Origin: Brachybacterium subflavum
GTDB lineage: Bacteria; Actinomycetota; Actinomycetes; Actinomycetales; Dermabacteraceae
Assembly: GCF_009299795.1 (NCBI RefSeq)
Contig: NZ_VIGP01000005.1
Span: forward strand, 310,001-374,000
Reading direction: 5' to 3'
DNA: 64,000 nt
Position numbers and translations under genes: made by a program. Under the pieces are notes generated by a model. That model searched no databases and was not told where the DNA came from. It was given only the letters and a program-made list of their open reading frames with translations. This document shows positions 23,887 to 34,112 of this stretch, piece by piece. The stretch's first letter is position 1. Every line of letters begins with the position of its first letter.

Positions 23887-25235
23887 AGTCCGTCCTTCTC
23901 GCTCGCCAGGCGGAACAGGACCTCGCCGGCATGGTCGATGACCAGGGTGCCCGGATCCGCGCGCAGGGCCTCGAAGTCGAGCGAGGCCGGGTCGACGTAC
24001 TCGACGGCGTACTCGGCGCAGACCTCCGGGGGGATCGACGTCGCGAAGGCGCGGCGCACGCGGTTGCGCTCCTCGCCGGTCTCCGGGTCGTAGGTGCCCA
24101 GACCGGTGACGTGCGTGGAGTGCGCGAGCTCGCCCCAGGGGTGGTCCTTGAAGCGGTCCCATTGCTTCGTGAAGTACTCGATGTTGTGGTACCCGATCTC
24201 GCGCAGGCCGGGGTGCATGCCGGCGACCTCGGTGATGTGCGGGGCGAAGATGATGACCTCGCCGCCGTCGGCGCACACGGGCTCGGACTTGTAGAAGCCC
24301 TTCGCGCCGGTCCAGATGTCCTCGTACATCTCGGGGACGATCGCGACGATGCGCTGGTAGGGCTTCTCGACGTAGGTGATGTGGGTGCGCGCGGAGATCT
24401 TCGCCATCGCGGCCCAGGCGGCCTGCGGGTCGCCGAAGGACATGGCGCCCAGGTCCGCGCCGCCCTCGGCGACGTCCATCGCGAAGCAGAGCTTCTCGGT
24501 CTCGATGAGGTCGCTCGCGGCGTCGATGAGCTGGCGCACCGGGGTGATGCCGAGGGTGCCGATGATGCGGCTCGCGGTGATCAGCGCCCCCACCCAGTGG
24601 GAGATGTCGATGACGTCGTGCACCGAGCAGCCGGGGAAGAAGTACTTGTTGCCGCCGGAGAAGCCGACGACCTCGTGCGGGAAGACGGGGCCGACGATCA
24701 GGTCGACGTCGCTCTCGACGACCAGGCGGTTGATCTGGACCCGCATCGGGGTGTCCTCGAGGAGGCCGCCGGTGAGCTCGGAGATGCGCTCGGCGGGGAT
24801 CTCGCCGAGGTCGGCGATCTGCGTCTCGTCGTGCCAGGCGTGGTTGACGACCTCCCAGCCCGGGTAGGTGCGCTCGGGGTGGCCGGGCTCGGAGCCGAGC
24901 AGCCGGCCGATGGCCTCGTCGCTCATCGCTGCGTGGGTGCCCAGCGCGATGAGCACCGTGACGGAGCGGGCGCGGCCGGCGAGGGCGCGATGGATCGCGG
25001 GCAGCACCTTCGGGAGGGGCACGGAGCGGGTGCCGTCGGGGATGATCAGGCACACGCTCTTGCCGTCGAGGTCGCTCGCGGCGAGCTGGTCGGCGACGAA
25101 GCCGTCGATCTGCTCCTGGGTGAGGATCTCGCCGGGGCCGCCGATCTGCGCGGCCCGTTCGGCCAGCCCCTCGGGGATCGGATGGATGGTGGGCAGCGCT
25201 GCCCCGTCCTGCGCGGACGTGCTGGTCTGGCTCAT
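23883..25235 (-). CDS. larA: LarA family nickel-pincer racemase/epimerase
   Basis: A 450-residue enzyme with the LarA (DUF2088) fold. IPDGTR (Asp67, Arg70), ALGTHAAMS (His101), FPHEVVGFSGGNKYFFPG (His187, Lys197) and DISHW (His213) match the catalytic histidines, the nickel-binding His and the lysine bound to the cofactor in lactate racemase. Spacing from His187 on is identical to the Lactiplantibacillus enzyme. The stretch between His101 and His187 is about 20 residues longer. LarA relatives act on several 2-hydroxy acids, so lactate is not certain. First gene of larA-larE-larB, divergent from a TIM-barrel protein gene. Confidence 0.92.
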   Translation of the reverse strand: MSQTSTSAQDGAALPTIHPIPEGLAERAAQIGGPGEILTQEQIDGFVADQLAASDLDGKSVCLIIPDGTRSVPLPKVLPAIHRALAGRARSVTVLIALGTHAAMSDEAIGRLLGSEPGHPERTYPGWEVVNHAWHDETQIADLGEIPAERISELTGGLLEDTPMRVQINRLVVESDVDLIVGPVFPHEVVGFSGGNKYFFPGCSVHDVIDISHWVGALITASRIIGTLGITPVRQLIDAASDLIETEKLCFAMDVAEGGADLGAMSFGDPQAAWAAMAKISARTHITYVEKPYQRIVAIVPEMYEDIWTGAKGFYKSEPVCADGGEVIIFAPHITEVAGMHPGLREIGYHNIEYFTKQWDRFKDHPWGELAHSTHVTGLGTYDPETGEERNRVRRAFATSIPPEVCAEYAVEYVDPASLDFEALRADPGTLVIDHAGEVLFRLASEKDGL

Positions 25236-25407
25236 CGCTCCACTATGCGCCGTGGCCTCGGCCGGGACAAGCGCGGGTCCGGCTGTTGCCACCGGCCGAC
25301 GGGCATCGTCGGCCCGGGCCGGGCGGAAGCAGGACGATGCCCGGCGGGGGCGGCGACCGCGTAGGTTGGGCCGCGCACGAGGACGCGCAGCCGACCCAGG
25401 AGCGGAC

Positions 25408-26232
25408 ATGACCATCGATTCCACCAAGGCCATCCACACGTGGTCGCTGTTCCGGACCCTCGGGAGCTTCGCGGCGCCGGGGACCATGCCTGCGCTCGAG
25501 GGGCGCACCGACGGCGCGGCCGATCCCGTCGCGCTCCTCGATCTGCCGGCTCTGCTCGCCTCCCACGGCTTCCGCAGCGCACAGATCTGCCACTTCTCCC
25601 TGCCTTCGACGGACTCCGGCTATCTCGCGGACCTGCGCGGGGCGTTCGCCGACGCGGGCGTCGCCCTCGAGTGCTTCCTGGTGGACCACGGCGACCTCGC
25701 CGATCCGGCGGAGGGCGGGCGCTGGCGCGGCTGGATCGACGACTGGATCCGCGTGGCCGAGCAGCTCGGGGCCCCGAAGGTGCGCGTGAGCGCCGGGGAC
25801 CAGCCGCCCGCCCCCGACACGATCGAGCGCAGCGCGGAATCCCTCCGCGCGCTCGCGGCAGGCCACGACGGGATCCGCGTGCTCGTGGAGAACTGGCAGG
25901 GCCTGCTCCTGGACGCGGACTCGACGCTCGAGCTGCTCGACCGCTGCGAGGGAGCGATCGGATTCCTCGCGGACTTCGGCAACTGGAGCGGCCCGGGCAA
26001 GTACGAGGACCTCGCCCGCGTGGCACCGCTCGCCGAGGCCTGCCAGGCCAAGGCCGGCTTCACCGAGGACGGTGCGATCGACGCCGAGGACTACCGCTCC
26101 TGCCTGCGCATCATGGCCGACGCCGGCTACGGCGGGCCGCTCTCGATCGTCGTGGATCCCCAGAGGCCCGACGTCTTCGCGCGCCTGGACGAGGCGCACG
26201 CCCTGATCCGCGCGGAGGCGGGCACGGCCTGA
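25408..26232 (+). CDS. TIM-barrel sugar phosphate isomerase/epimerase-like protein
   Basis: A 274-residue protein of the AP-endonuclease-2/xylose-isomerase-like barrel family: IHTWSLFRTLGSF strand 1, LECFLVDHGDLADP, VRVSAGD, VLVENWQG (metal-ligand Glu), FLADFGNWSG and LSIVVDP. AGGAG precedes ATG 25408, and TAGGTT at about 25365 is a likely -10. It is divergent from larA, which suggests the substrate of the LarA homologue may be a sugar-derived hydroxy acid (inference). The exact reaction is not known. Confidence 0.82.
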   Translation: MTIDSTKAIHTWSLFRTLGSFAAPGTMPALEGRTDGAADPVALLDLPALLASHGFRSAQICHFSLPSTDSGYLADLRGAFADAGVALECFLVDHGDLADPAEGGRWRGWIDDWIRVAEQLGAPKVRVSAGDQPPAPDTIERSAESLRALAAGHDGIRVLVENWQGLLLDADSTLELLDRCEGAIGFLADFGNWSGPGKYEDLARVAPLAEACQAKAGFTEDGAIDAEDYRSCLRIMADAGYGGPLSIVVDPQRPDVFARLDEAHALIRAEAGTA

Positions 26233-26384
26233 GCCGGAGCGATCAGACGAGCGGCCGGCAGACGTCGGTGAGCTGACCCTCCTCGCTCGCCTGATCGGGC
26301 GTGGTCAGGCAGATGTCGTCGGCGTGGCCCGCGAGCGCGCCGTCCGCGCGCGCCCCGAGGGCTGCGCGGATGCGGGCCCGCCCC

Positions 26385-26390
26385 TAGGCT
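26385..26390 (+). promoter_or_regulatory. -10 hexamer of a leaderless promoter (LOG-family gene)
   Basis: TAGGCT ends seven bases before the ATG at 26398 and no ribosome site intervenes. Confidence 0.5.
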
Positions 26391-26397
26391 CCCAGGC

Positions 26398-27024
26398 ATG
26401 ACCGCAGCGCACGACCAGGACCCCTCGCACCCCTCGTCCTCCGCATCACCCGCCCGGGACATCCGCCGGATCACGGTCTTCACCGGATCGGCCTCGGGCG
26501 ACTCGCCCGTCTTCGCCGAGCGCACGACGCAGCTCGCCCGCGCCCTCGCGGAGCGCGGCATCGGCGTCGTCTACGGGGGCGGCAAGGTGGGTCTGATGGG
26601 CGTGCTGGCCGACGCCGCGCTCGCCGCGGGCGGCACGGTCCACGGGGTGATGCCGCGCGCGCTCGTGGACGGCGAGATCGCGCACGCGGGCCTCACGGAC
26701 CTCGACGTCGTCGCGGACATGCACGAGCGCAAGCAGCGGATGGGCGAGCTCGCCGATGCCTTCGTCGCCCTCCCCGGCGGTGCGGGCACCCTGGAGGAGC
26801 TGTTCGAGGTGTGGACCTGGCAGCAGCTCGGCATCCACGCCAAGCCCGTCGCACTCCTCGACGTGGACGGCTACTGGCGTCCGCTGCTGACGGCGCTCGA
26901 GGGCATGAGCGCGCACGGATTCCTCTCCCCGCAGTTCCTCGCCTCGCTCGTCGTCGCCGACACCCCGGGCGACCTGCTGGCGCAGCTCTCGACGTGGACG
27001 CCGCCGCGCGCCAAGTGGTCCTGA
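26398..27024 (+). CDS. LOG/TIGR00730 family nucleotide phosphoribohydrolase
   Basis: A 208-residue Rossmann-fold protein. TVFTGSASGDSPVF starts strand 1, VVYGGGKVGLMGVLADAAL is the nucleotide loop, and ALPGGAGTLEELFEVWTWQQLG contains the family signature PGGxGTxxE. Relatives cleave AMP or cytokinin-type nucleotides to free base and ribose 5-phosphate, and were formerly called lysine decarboxylase-like. Length is normal. It begins directly after a -10-like box, so its mRNA is probably leaderless. Confidence 0.88.
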   Translation: MTAAHDQDPSHPSSSASPARDIRRITVFTGSASGDSPVFAERTTQLARALAERGIGVVYGGGKVGLMGVLADAALAAGGTVHGVMPRALVDGEIAHAGLTDLDVVADMHERKQRMGELADAFVALPGGAGTLEELFEVWTWQQLGIHAKPVALLDVDGYWRPLLTALEGMSAHGFLSPQFLASLVVADTPGDLLAQLSTWTPPRAKWS

Positions 27025-27251
27025 CCCGCGGCATCGCGGATCGGGCGCACCGATTTCGTGATCGACGCCGCAGTGGCATGTGATTCGTTTTACACTCGGT
27101 GGCCTGGCGCCGATCCGATGGCGCCCGACGCGTGCGGAGCACTGTCGCAGCCGCAGCCGAGATCCCCTACCCACGGGGCCGGAGGTCGGCGGCCCAGCGG
27201 TCTCGCGCCCCGCTCCGCGTGACCCGATCCCGGCCCCCACCAGGAGAGACC

Positions 27252-28049
27252 ATGGCCCCCACGACCACCCGCCGACTCCTCCGCACGATGACCTCGGCCC
27301 TCGGTGCCGCGCTGCTCGCCCCCGCCCTCCTCGCGGCGCCAGCGAGCGCCGCCCCCGCCGCGCAGGAGGAGACGCAGCCCTTCGGGGGCAACGTCGGCTA
27401 CGCCTGGGAGATCCCCGACGCCCCGGCGTCCGGGATGACCAGCCTGACCATGCCCATGACGATCCATCAGGACTCCGACCACATCGACGGCTCCTACGTC
27501 GCGGCGCAGTACGCCTTCACCGGGCAGGACCAGGTCGGGTACATGGGCCTGCAGCCGCGCCCCGACTCGAAGAAGGGCAAGACCCGTCTGCACGGCGTGT
27601 TCTCGAGCTTCGTCCCCGGGACCACCTCCACGGATCCGAACTGCACGGACGGGGCCGACGGCGGAGCCGGCGTCAGCTGTGCCACGGACTTCACCGCCGT
27701 CGCCGGTCGCACGTACGACGTCGAGGTGAAGAAGACCGGCAAGAACACGTGGACCGGCACCGCGATCGACACTGTGAAGGGCAAGCGGTTCCACATCGGC
27801 ACCTACACCGTGCCCAAGGGCAGCGGGAAGCTCGTGAACAAGCAGATGGGCTTCGTCGAGAACTACTGGAACCATTCGCGCACCTGCGAAGGCGTCCAGC
27901 GTATCGACGCCACCGTCGGCCGCCCGCGCACGGGGAGCCTCCAGGGCCGGGCCGACTCCCCCAAGGAGTACGGGGACTGCCTGGACCAGGCGAACTACTC
28001 CGCAACGGTGAAGAACGGCCAGGTCCGCATCTCGCGCGGCTGGCTCTGA
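27252..28049 (+). CDS. Secreted DUF3472-like protein
   Basis: A 265-residue protein with a Sec signal peptide (RRLLRTMTSALGAALLAPAL... cleavage near ASAAPA, residue 34). The mature domain reads GGNVGYAWEIP, GQDQVGYMGLQPR, KTRLHGVFSSF and VGRPRTGSLQG. This resembles DUF3472 proteins, which have a beta-sandwich, lectin-like look. Four cysteines (NCTD, SCAT, TCEG, DCLD) could pair outside the cell. AGGAGA precedes ATG 27252. An AT-richer stretch with TACACT near 27090 is a possible promoter. Function unknown; carbohydrate or wall binding is a guess. Confidence 0.75.
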   Translation: MAPTTTRRLLRTMTSALGAALLAPALLAAPASAAPAAQEETQPFGGNVGYAWEIPDAPASGMTSLTMPMTIHQDSDHIDGSYVAAQYAFTGQDQVGYMGLQPRPDSKKGKTRLHGVFSSFVPGTTSTDPNCTDGADGGAGVSCATDFTAVAGRTYDVEVKKTGKNTWTGTAIDTVKGKRFHIGTYTVPKGSGKLVNKQMGFVENYWNHSRTCEGVQRIDATVGRPRTGSLQGRADSPKEYGDCLDQANYSATVKNGQVRISRGWL

Positions 28050-28125
28050 GCAGGGCGACGGGCCCCGGCCCGGGCGACGGGGGCCCGTCGCGGACGTCGG
28101 CTCATCGCCCGGACGCCAGCGGTTC

Positions 28126-28173
28126 TCAGCCGACGAGCAGGCAGAACGGGTGGCCCTCCGCGTCTTGGCTTGA
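28126..28173 (-). pseudogene. Remnant 3' end of a VOC/glyoxalase gene
   Basis: Read on the minus strand, the bases give SSQDAEGHPFCLLVG and a TGA at 28126. QDxEGHPFCLL is the usual last strand of glyoxalase-like VOC proteins. The frame is cut by a stop just upstream, at the edge of the MerR-type promoter, so only about 15 codons survive. Confidence 0.55.
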
Positions 28174-28200
28174 CCCTCACGCTGCGTGAGGGCCGACGGT
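28170..28200 (+). promoter_or_regulatory. MerR-type promoter with 19-bp spacer and palindromic operator
   Basis: TTGACC (28170-28175) and GACGGT (28195-28200) are 19 bp apart, the overlong spacer that MerR activators correct by twisting DNA. Between them CCCTCACGC-T-GCGTGAGGG (28174-28192) is a perfect 9-bp-arm palindrome. The predicted transcript start falls on or beside the ATG at 28208, so the mRNA is leaderless. Confidence 0.85.
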
Positions 28201-28207
28201 GGTGGCC

Positions 28208-28765
28208 ATGAACGAGTACTACAACGCCTTCGACGTCAGCCCCGTCCCCGAGCCCGGTCCCGACGCGGTCCCGCCCGAGCTGTTCCGAGGGATCTACGGA
28301 ATGCCGACGTACGTGACGATCCCGTCGCCCGATCTCGCAGCCTCTGTCGACTTCTGGACCCGAGGACTGGACTTCTTCGAGCTGTTCAGCGTCCCGGGGC
28401 AGATCGTGCATCTGCGCCGGTGGGCCTTCCAGGACGTACTCCTCGTACCGGGGGAATCGCCGCCCGCCGCGCGGCCCCCGGCCCTGACCATCGGCTTCTC
28501 GTGCGTCCTCGACCAGATCGATGGGCTCGTGGACTCCTGCCGGGCGGCGGACGGGGGATCGGTCAGCGATCCGCGCGACACCCCCTGGGGCACTCGGGAC
28601 ATCGAGGTGATCACGCCGGAGAACGTGCGGATCGTCCTCACCGCGGCGAAGCCCTACGACCCGGACAGCCAGGTGGCGCGGAACCTCGAGGACATGGGCA
28701 TCCCCGCCCCGGAGTCCCCCGCCCCTGCGTCCGACGGCGAGCAGAATGGGGCTCGTGCTCGATGA
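28208..28765 (+). CDS. VOC family protein under MerR control
   Basis: A 185-residue protein with a glyoxalase-like fold (MPTYVTIPSPDLAASVDFWTRGL, GQIVHLRRWAFQDVLLVPG, TPWGTRDIEVITPENVRIVLTAAK). An upstream GTG at 28199 is in frame, but the predicted transcription start lies at ATG 28208, which was therefore chosen. The 3' end overlaps the merR gene by 20 bp. Regulation by a TipA-type MerR points to binding or modification of a lipophilic or thiol-reactive compound; the compound is unknown. Confidence 0.82.
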   Translation: MNEYYNAFDVSPVPEPGPDAVPPELFRGIYGMPTYVTIPSPDLAASVDFWTRGLDFFELFSVPGQIVHLRRWAFQDVLLVPGESPPAARPPALTIGFSCVLDQIDGLVDSCRAADGGSVSDPRDTPWGTRDIEVITPENVRIVLTAAKPYDPDSQVARNLEDMGIPAPESPAPASDGEQNGARAR

Positions 28766-29558
28766 TGATGACGCCGAGGACCTGACCGTCGGCCGTGCTG
28801 CGGCGAGACTCGGCGTGACGGTCAGGACCCTGCACCACTGGGACGAGGTCGGCCTCGCAGGACCCTCCTCGCGGTCGGCTGCGGGCTATCGGCTCTACGA
28901 CGATGCGGATCTCGAGCGGCTGCGCCGGATCGTCGTGTACCGCGAGCTCGGGCTGGACCTCGAGGCCATTCGGCGCGTCCTCGAGGATCGGTCCACCGAC
29001 GTCGTCGTGGCGCTGCGCGAGCAGCAGACCCGGCTCGCGCAGCGGATCGCGCGCCTGCGCACGCTCCACGCCGACCTCGAGCACATGATCCGTGCGCACG
29101 AGCACGGTCTGCTGCTGAGCGAGGAGGAGCAGACCTCCGCATTCGGCCCCTCGTGGGATCCGCAGTGGCCGGCGGAGGCGCGCCAGAGGTACGGGGAGTC
29201 CCATCAGTGGCGCGAGTTCGCCGAGCGCTCCGCCACACGCACCGCAGCCGACTGGCACGAGATCGCCGACGCGACCCGCGCGGTCGACCAGGCCATGGCC
29301 GACGCGATGGACGCCGGCGTCGAGCCCGGAAGTCCTGCGGCCGACGCCCTCGTGGAGCGCCACCGCATGGCGTTCTCCCAGTACTTCTCCCTCTCGCGCG
29401 AGATGCAGGTGTGCCTCGGCCGGATGTACGAGGCCGATCCCGGATTCGCGGCGCACTACGGGGCAGTGCACGTCGGCCTCGCCCGGTGGCTGCGCCGATC
29501 CATCGACGCCTCCGCGCGGTCCCGGGGCATCGATCCCGACACCGCGTCCTGGCAGTGA
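28746..29558 (+). CDS. MerR family regulator with TipAS-like effector domain
   Basis: A 270-residue protein. It has an N-terminal MerR winged helix (LTVGRAAARLGVTVRTLHHWDEVGLAGPSSRSAAGYRLYDD), a coiled-coil dimerisation helix with LREQQTRLAQRIARLRTLHADLEHM, and a C-terminal TipAS-type all-helical domain (QRYGESHQWREFAERSA, MYEADPGFAAHYGAVHVGLARWLRRSI). TipAS domains trap antibiotics such as thiopeptides. Its gene overlaps the VOC gene it presumably activates, through the palindrome at 28174-28192, giving autoactivation as well. Confidence 0.9.
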   Translation: MGLVLDDDDAEDLTVGRAAARLGVTVRTLHHWDEVGLAGPSSRSAAGYRLYDDADLERLRRIVVYRELGLDLEAIRRVLEDRSTDVVVALREQQTRLAQRIARLRTLHADLEHMIRAHEHGLLLSEEEQTSAFGPSWDPQWPAEARQRYGESHQWREFAERSATRTAADWHEIADATRAVDQAMADAMDAGVEPGSPAADALVERHRMAFSQYFSLSREMQVCLGRMYEADPGFAAHYGAVHVGLARWLRRSIDASARSRGIDPDTASWQ

Positions 29559-29621
29559 GGGCCGCGGGACTCGACCAACCCCCGCCGCATCGGGGCTGTG
29601 CCCGTCATCTGCGGCACCAAC

Positions 29622-29627
29622 TAGCAT
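29622..29627 (+). promoter_or_regulatory. -10 hexamer of a leaderless promoter (larC)
   Basis: TAGCAT ends eight bases before the larC ATG at 29636; no ribosome site is visible. Confidence 0.5.
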
Positions 29628-29635
29628 CGGACCCC

Positions 29636-31420
<1,785 letters not shown>

Positions 31421-31499
31421 CGTCCCCTCACTCGCACTCCCCACGTCCCGCCGCCGAGCCGGCCCCCATCCCCGGCCAGATCACTCGCCGCTGGGCCGA

Positions 31500-31556
31500 T
31501 CGATCTGACGTTCGGGTGGGAATGGGGCACGAATTCCCACCCGAACGTCAGATCGA
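31500..31556. terminator. Long perfect hairpin downstream of larC
   Basis: Perfect 24-base arms (31500-31523, starting TCGATCTGACGTTCGGG, and 31533-31556) flank a 9-nt loop. There is no U-tract. Most likely a factor-independent terminator or mRNA end-protector for larC, 80 bp after its stop. Confidence 0.7.
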
Positions 31557-31698
31557 CATCCGGTCGACGACAGATCACCGGGGCGAGCTCCGTGCGGTGG
31601 CCGCAAGGGCAGCGCAGGCGGGGCCGGTCGAGCGAGGCTACGGCTAGGCTTGCCCGCATCGTCGGCAACGAGCCGGCGACGACGTCGAGGAGGACGCC

Positions 31699-32133
31699 AT
31701 GCCCGCAGCACTCCATCCCTACCTGAACTTCGCGGGGAACGCCCGCGAGGCCTTCGAGTTCTACGGCGAGGCGCTCGGCGCGACCCCGCAGTTCGCGACC
31801 TTCGGCGAGTTCCACGCCGTGCCCGAGGGCGACCCGAATGCCGACAAGATCATGCACGGGTCCCTCGAGGTCACCGAGCTGATCCGCCTCTACGTCTCCG
31901 ACACGATCGAGGGCATGGGCCCGCCCTTCCAGCCGGGCAACAACGTGACCCTCTCGCTCATGGGCGATGACGAGCAGGTGCTGCGCAGCGCCTTTGAGAA
32001 GCTCTCCGTGGGCGGGACCGTGGCGATGCCGCTCGAGAAGCAGATGTGGGGCGACGTCTACGGCTCCTTCACCGACCGCTTCGGGATCGTGTGGCAGGTC
32101 AACATCAGCGCCCCGCAGGAGGCGCAGGGCTGA
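31699..32133 (+). CDS. PhnB-like VOC family protein
   Basis: A 144-residue protein. LHPYLNFAGNAREAFEFYGEALGATPQF at the N-terminus and EKQMWGDVYGSFTDRFGIVWQVNIS at the C-terminus are the signatures of the PhnB/3-demethylubiquinone-9 3-methyltransferase-like VOC group. GAGGAGG precedes ATG 31699 and TAGGCT near 31646 is a likely -10. Members are mostly of unknown function; there is no phosphonate pathway nearby. Confidence 0.88.
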   Translation: MPAALHPYLNFAGNAREAFEFYGEALGATPQFATFGEFHAVPEGDPNADKIMHGSLEVTELIRLYVSDTIEGMGPPFQPGNNVTLSLMGDDEQVLRSAFEKLSVGGTVAMPLEKQMWGDVYGSFTDRFGIVWQVNISAPQEAQG

Positions 32134-32198
32134 CCCTGCATCATCCGCGGTCGCCGTCGCGCGACTAGCATCGGGCGAGGACCGCTGCACCGGCCCCC

Positions 32199-33680
32199 GT
32201 GATCCCCGGATCGCGGGGGTTCTCGCGTGTCCTCCCGGCCCCCGGTCTCCCGGTCTCCCCTGCCCCTGCGCATCCCGAAGGACTCGCCACGCCCACCGTC
32301 GATCCCCACGACCCACCGGACCCCAGCTCCGAGACGCCCGCGCTCGGCGCGACCCCCGGCGCGGACGCCCCGGAGCCCGGCGCCTCCCCGTCCGCGCCGC
32401 GCAGCCTCCGTTCGCGCGCCCGCGGACTCTTCGCCGACACCCGCCCTCTGCAGAACCTGCACTTCACACGGCTGTGGCAGGCGAACATCGTCACCGTCAT
32501 CGGCGCGCAGATCACGATCATCACCGTGCCCGCGCAGCTGTGGTCCCTCACCGGCAGCTCGCTGTACGTGGGGCTGACGGGCCTGTTCGGCCTGGTGCCG
32601 CTCGTGGTCCTGGGCCTGTGGGGCGGGGCGATCGCCGACGCCTTCGACCGTCGCAAGATCCTGCTGGTCACGACGCTCGGCCTCATTCTCACCAGCGCTC
32701 TCTTCGCCGCGCAGGCCATGCTGCAGGTGAAGAACGTCTGGGTGATCCTCGGGATCTTCGCGGCGCAGCAGGCCTTCTTCGCGGTCAACCAGCCGGCCCG
32801 CACGGCACTGATCCCCTCGCTCGTGCCTCGCGAGCAGCTGCCCGCCGCCAACGCCCTGAACATGACCGTCGGCCAGTTCGGCGCGATCGCCGGACCGCTC
32901 GTCGGCGGTGCCCTGCTGCCCTTCCTGGGCTTCTCGCTGCTCTACCTGATCGACACCGTGTGCCTGCTGGCGACCCTGTGGGCGGTGCTGCGCCTGCCGG
33001 CGCTGCGACCCGAGGGAGCGATCTCCCGACCGGGTCTGCGCAGCATCCTCGACGGCTTCGTCTACACCTGGAAGCACAAGATCCTGCTGGTCAGCTTCGC
33101 CGTCGACCTCATCGCCATGGTGTTCGGCATGCCCCGCGCGCTCTACCCGCAGCTCGCGGACCAGAGCTTCGGCGGGCCCGCGCAGGGCGGCATGGAGTTC
33201 GCGGCGCTCTCGGTCGCGATGGCGCTCGGCGCCCTGCTGGGCGGGATCTTCTCCGGCTGGCTGGGCCGCGTGCACCGGGTCGGCCTCGCCGTGCTGATCG
33301 CCGTGGGCGCCTGGGGCCTGGTGGTCATGGGCTTCGGCGGCGCGACCTGGGTCGCGGACGGTCGGGCCATGCCCTGGATCGCCGTCGCCGTGGCCTTCAT
33401 GGCCGCCGGCGGCATCGCCGACATGATCTCGATGGTCTTCCGCCAGACCATGCTGCAGGGCGCCGCCTCCGACGCCGTGCGCGGGCGCCTCCAGGGCGTG
33501 TTCCTGGTGGTCGTCGCGGGCGGCCCGCGCTTCGCCGACGTCGCCCACGGGGCCGCGGCCGACGTGCTCGGCGCACCGCTCACGGTGGTCCTCGGCGGCG
33601 CGCTCGTGGTGGTCGGCGTCGTCGCCTGCGGAGTGCTCGTCCCGCAGTTCACCAGGTACCGGGTGCCCCAGGGCTGGTGA
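32199..33680 (+). CDS. MFS transporter, EntS/MFS_3-like
   Basis: A membrane protein of up to 493 residues with 12 hydrophobic segments after a Pro-rich N-terminus of about 75 residues (FTRLWQANIVTVIGAQITIITVPAQLW, WGGAIADAFDRRKILLVTTLG, FAVNQPARTALIPSLV). This pattern fits the MFS_3 group that includes the enterobactin exporter EntS. The start is uncertain: GTG 32199 is used, about 25 bp after a TAGCAT -10-like element at about 32167, with no clear ribosome site. Substrate unknown; no siderophore genes are beside it. Confidence 0.83.
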   Translation: MIPGSRGFSRVLPAPGLPVSPAPAHPEGLATPTVDPHDPPDPSSETPALGATPGADAPEPGASPSAPRSLRSRARGLFADTRPLQNLHFTRLWQANIVTVIGAQITIITVPAQLWSLTGSSLYVGLTGLFGLVPLVVLGLWGGAIADAFDRRKILLVTTLGLILTSALFAAQAMLQVKNVWVILGIFAAQQAFFAVNQPARTALIPSLVPREQLPAANALNMTVGQFGAIAGPLVGGALLPFLGFSLLYLIDTVCLLATLWAVLRLPALRPEGAISRPGLRSILDGFVYTWKHKILLVSFAVDLIAMVFGMPRALYPQLADQSFGGPAQGGMEFAALSVAMALGALLGGIFSGWLGRVHRVGLAVLIAVGAWGLVVMGFGGATWVADGRAMPWIAVAVAFMAAGGIADMISMVFRQTMLQGAASDAVRGRLQGVFLVVVAGGPRFADVAHGAAADVLGAPLTVVLGGALVVVGVVACGVLVPQFTRYRVPQGW

Positions 33681-33768
33681 GGCCCCGACGGGGGGCCGAC
33701 GGGCTCAGCGTCCCACCGCCGCCGTGACCGGCGACCGGCCGCCGCCATGTCCGGCGGTCGCCCGCCGC

Positions 33769-34002
33769 TCACTCGGCCGGCTGGATCACCTGGTCCCAGT
33801 GCTCGAGCAGGTGCGTGAGCGCCGCCTTCGCGGTGCCGAGCTCGTCCGCGCTCGCATCGGGCGCCGAGAGCACGTGCATGTCCTCGTCGCCGACCACGAC
33901 CACGAAGGCGAAGCGCTCGGGCGCCTCGTGCAGCGCCTCGTCGATCCTGTCGATGACCTGCGGTCGCAAGTGGTCGTGGTCGTGGTCGGGGGTGTCTGTC
34001 AC
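33769..34002 (-). CDS. Small acidic protein of unknown function
   Basis: A 77-residue protein (GTG at 34002, with AGGAG seven bases upstream). It opens with a His/Asp stretch (TDTPDHDHDHLRPQ), then a compact alpha/beta domain (FAFVVVVGDEDMHVLSAPDASADELGTAKAALTHLLEHWDQVIQ). No family was recognised. The clear ribosome site and coherent hydrophobic pattern support a real gene. Confidence 0.65.
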   Translation of the reverse strand: MTDTPDHDHDHLRPQVIDRIDEALHEAPERFAFVVVVGDEDMHVLSAPDASADELGTAKAALTHLLEHWDQVIQPAE

Positions 34003-34112
34003 GGGAGAACTCCTGTCGTTCGTCGTCCGCCCACGGGGCGAGGGGCTGGATCGTCCGTGCTCGAGGATCGCACGCGGGGCCCCGGACGCTCCGGCGAGCG
34101 CTCACGCCACCC

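Noticed and set aside
26243-26383. Open minus-strand frame ending VCRPLV before a stop, as a gene remnant
   Set aside because: No start codon after the upstream stop and no recognisable family; open frames of this size are expected by chance at this base composition.
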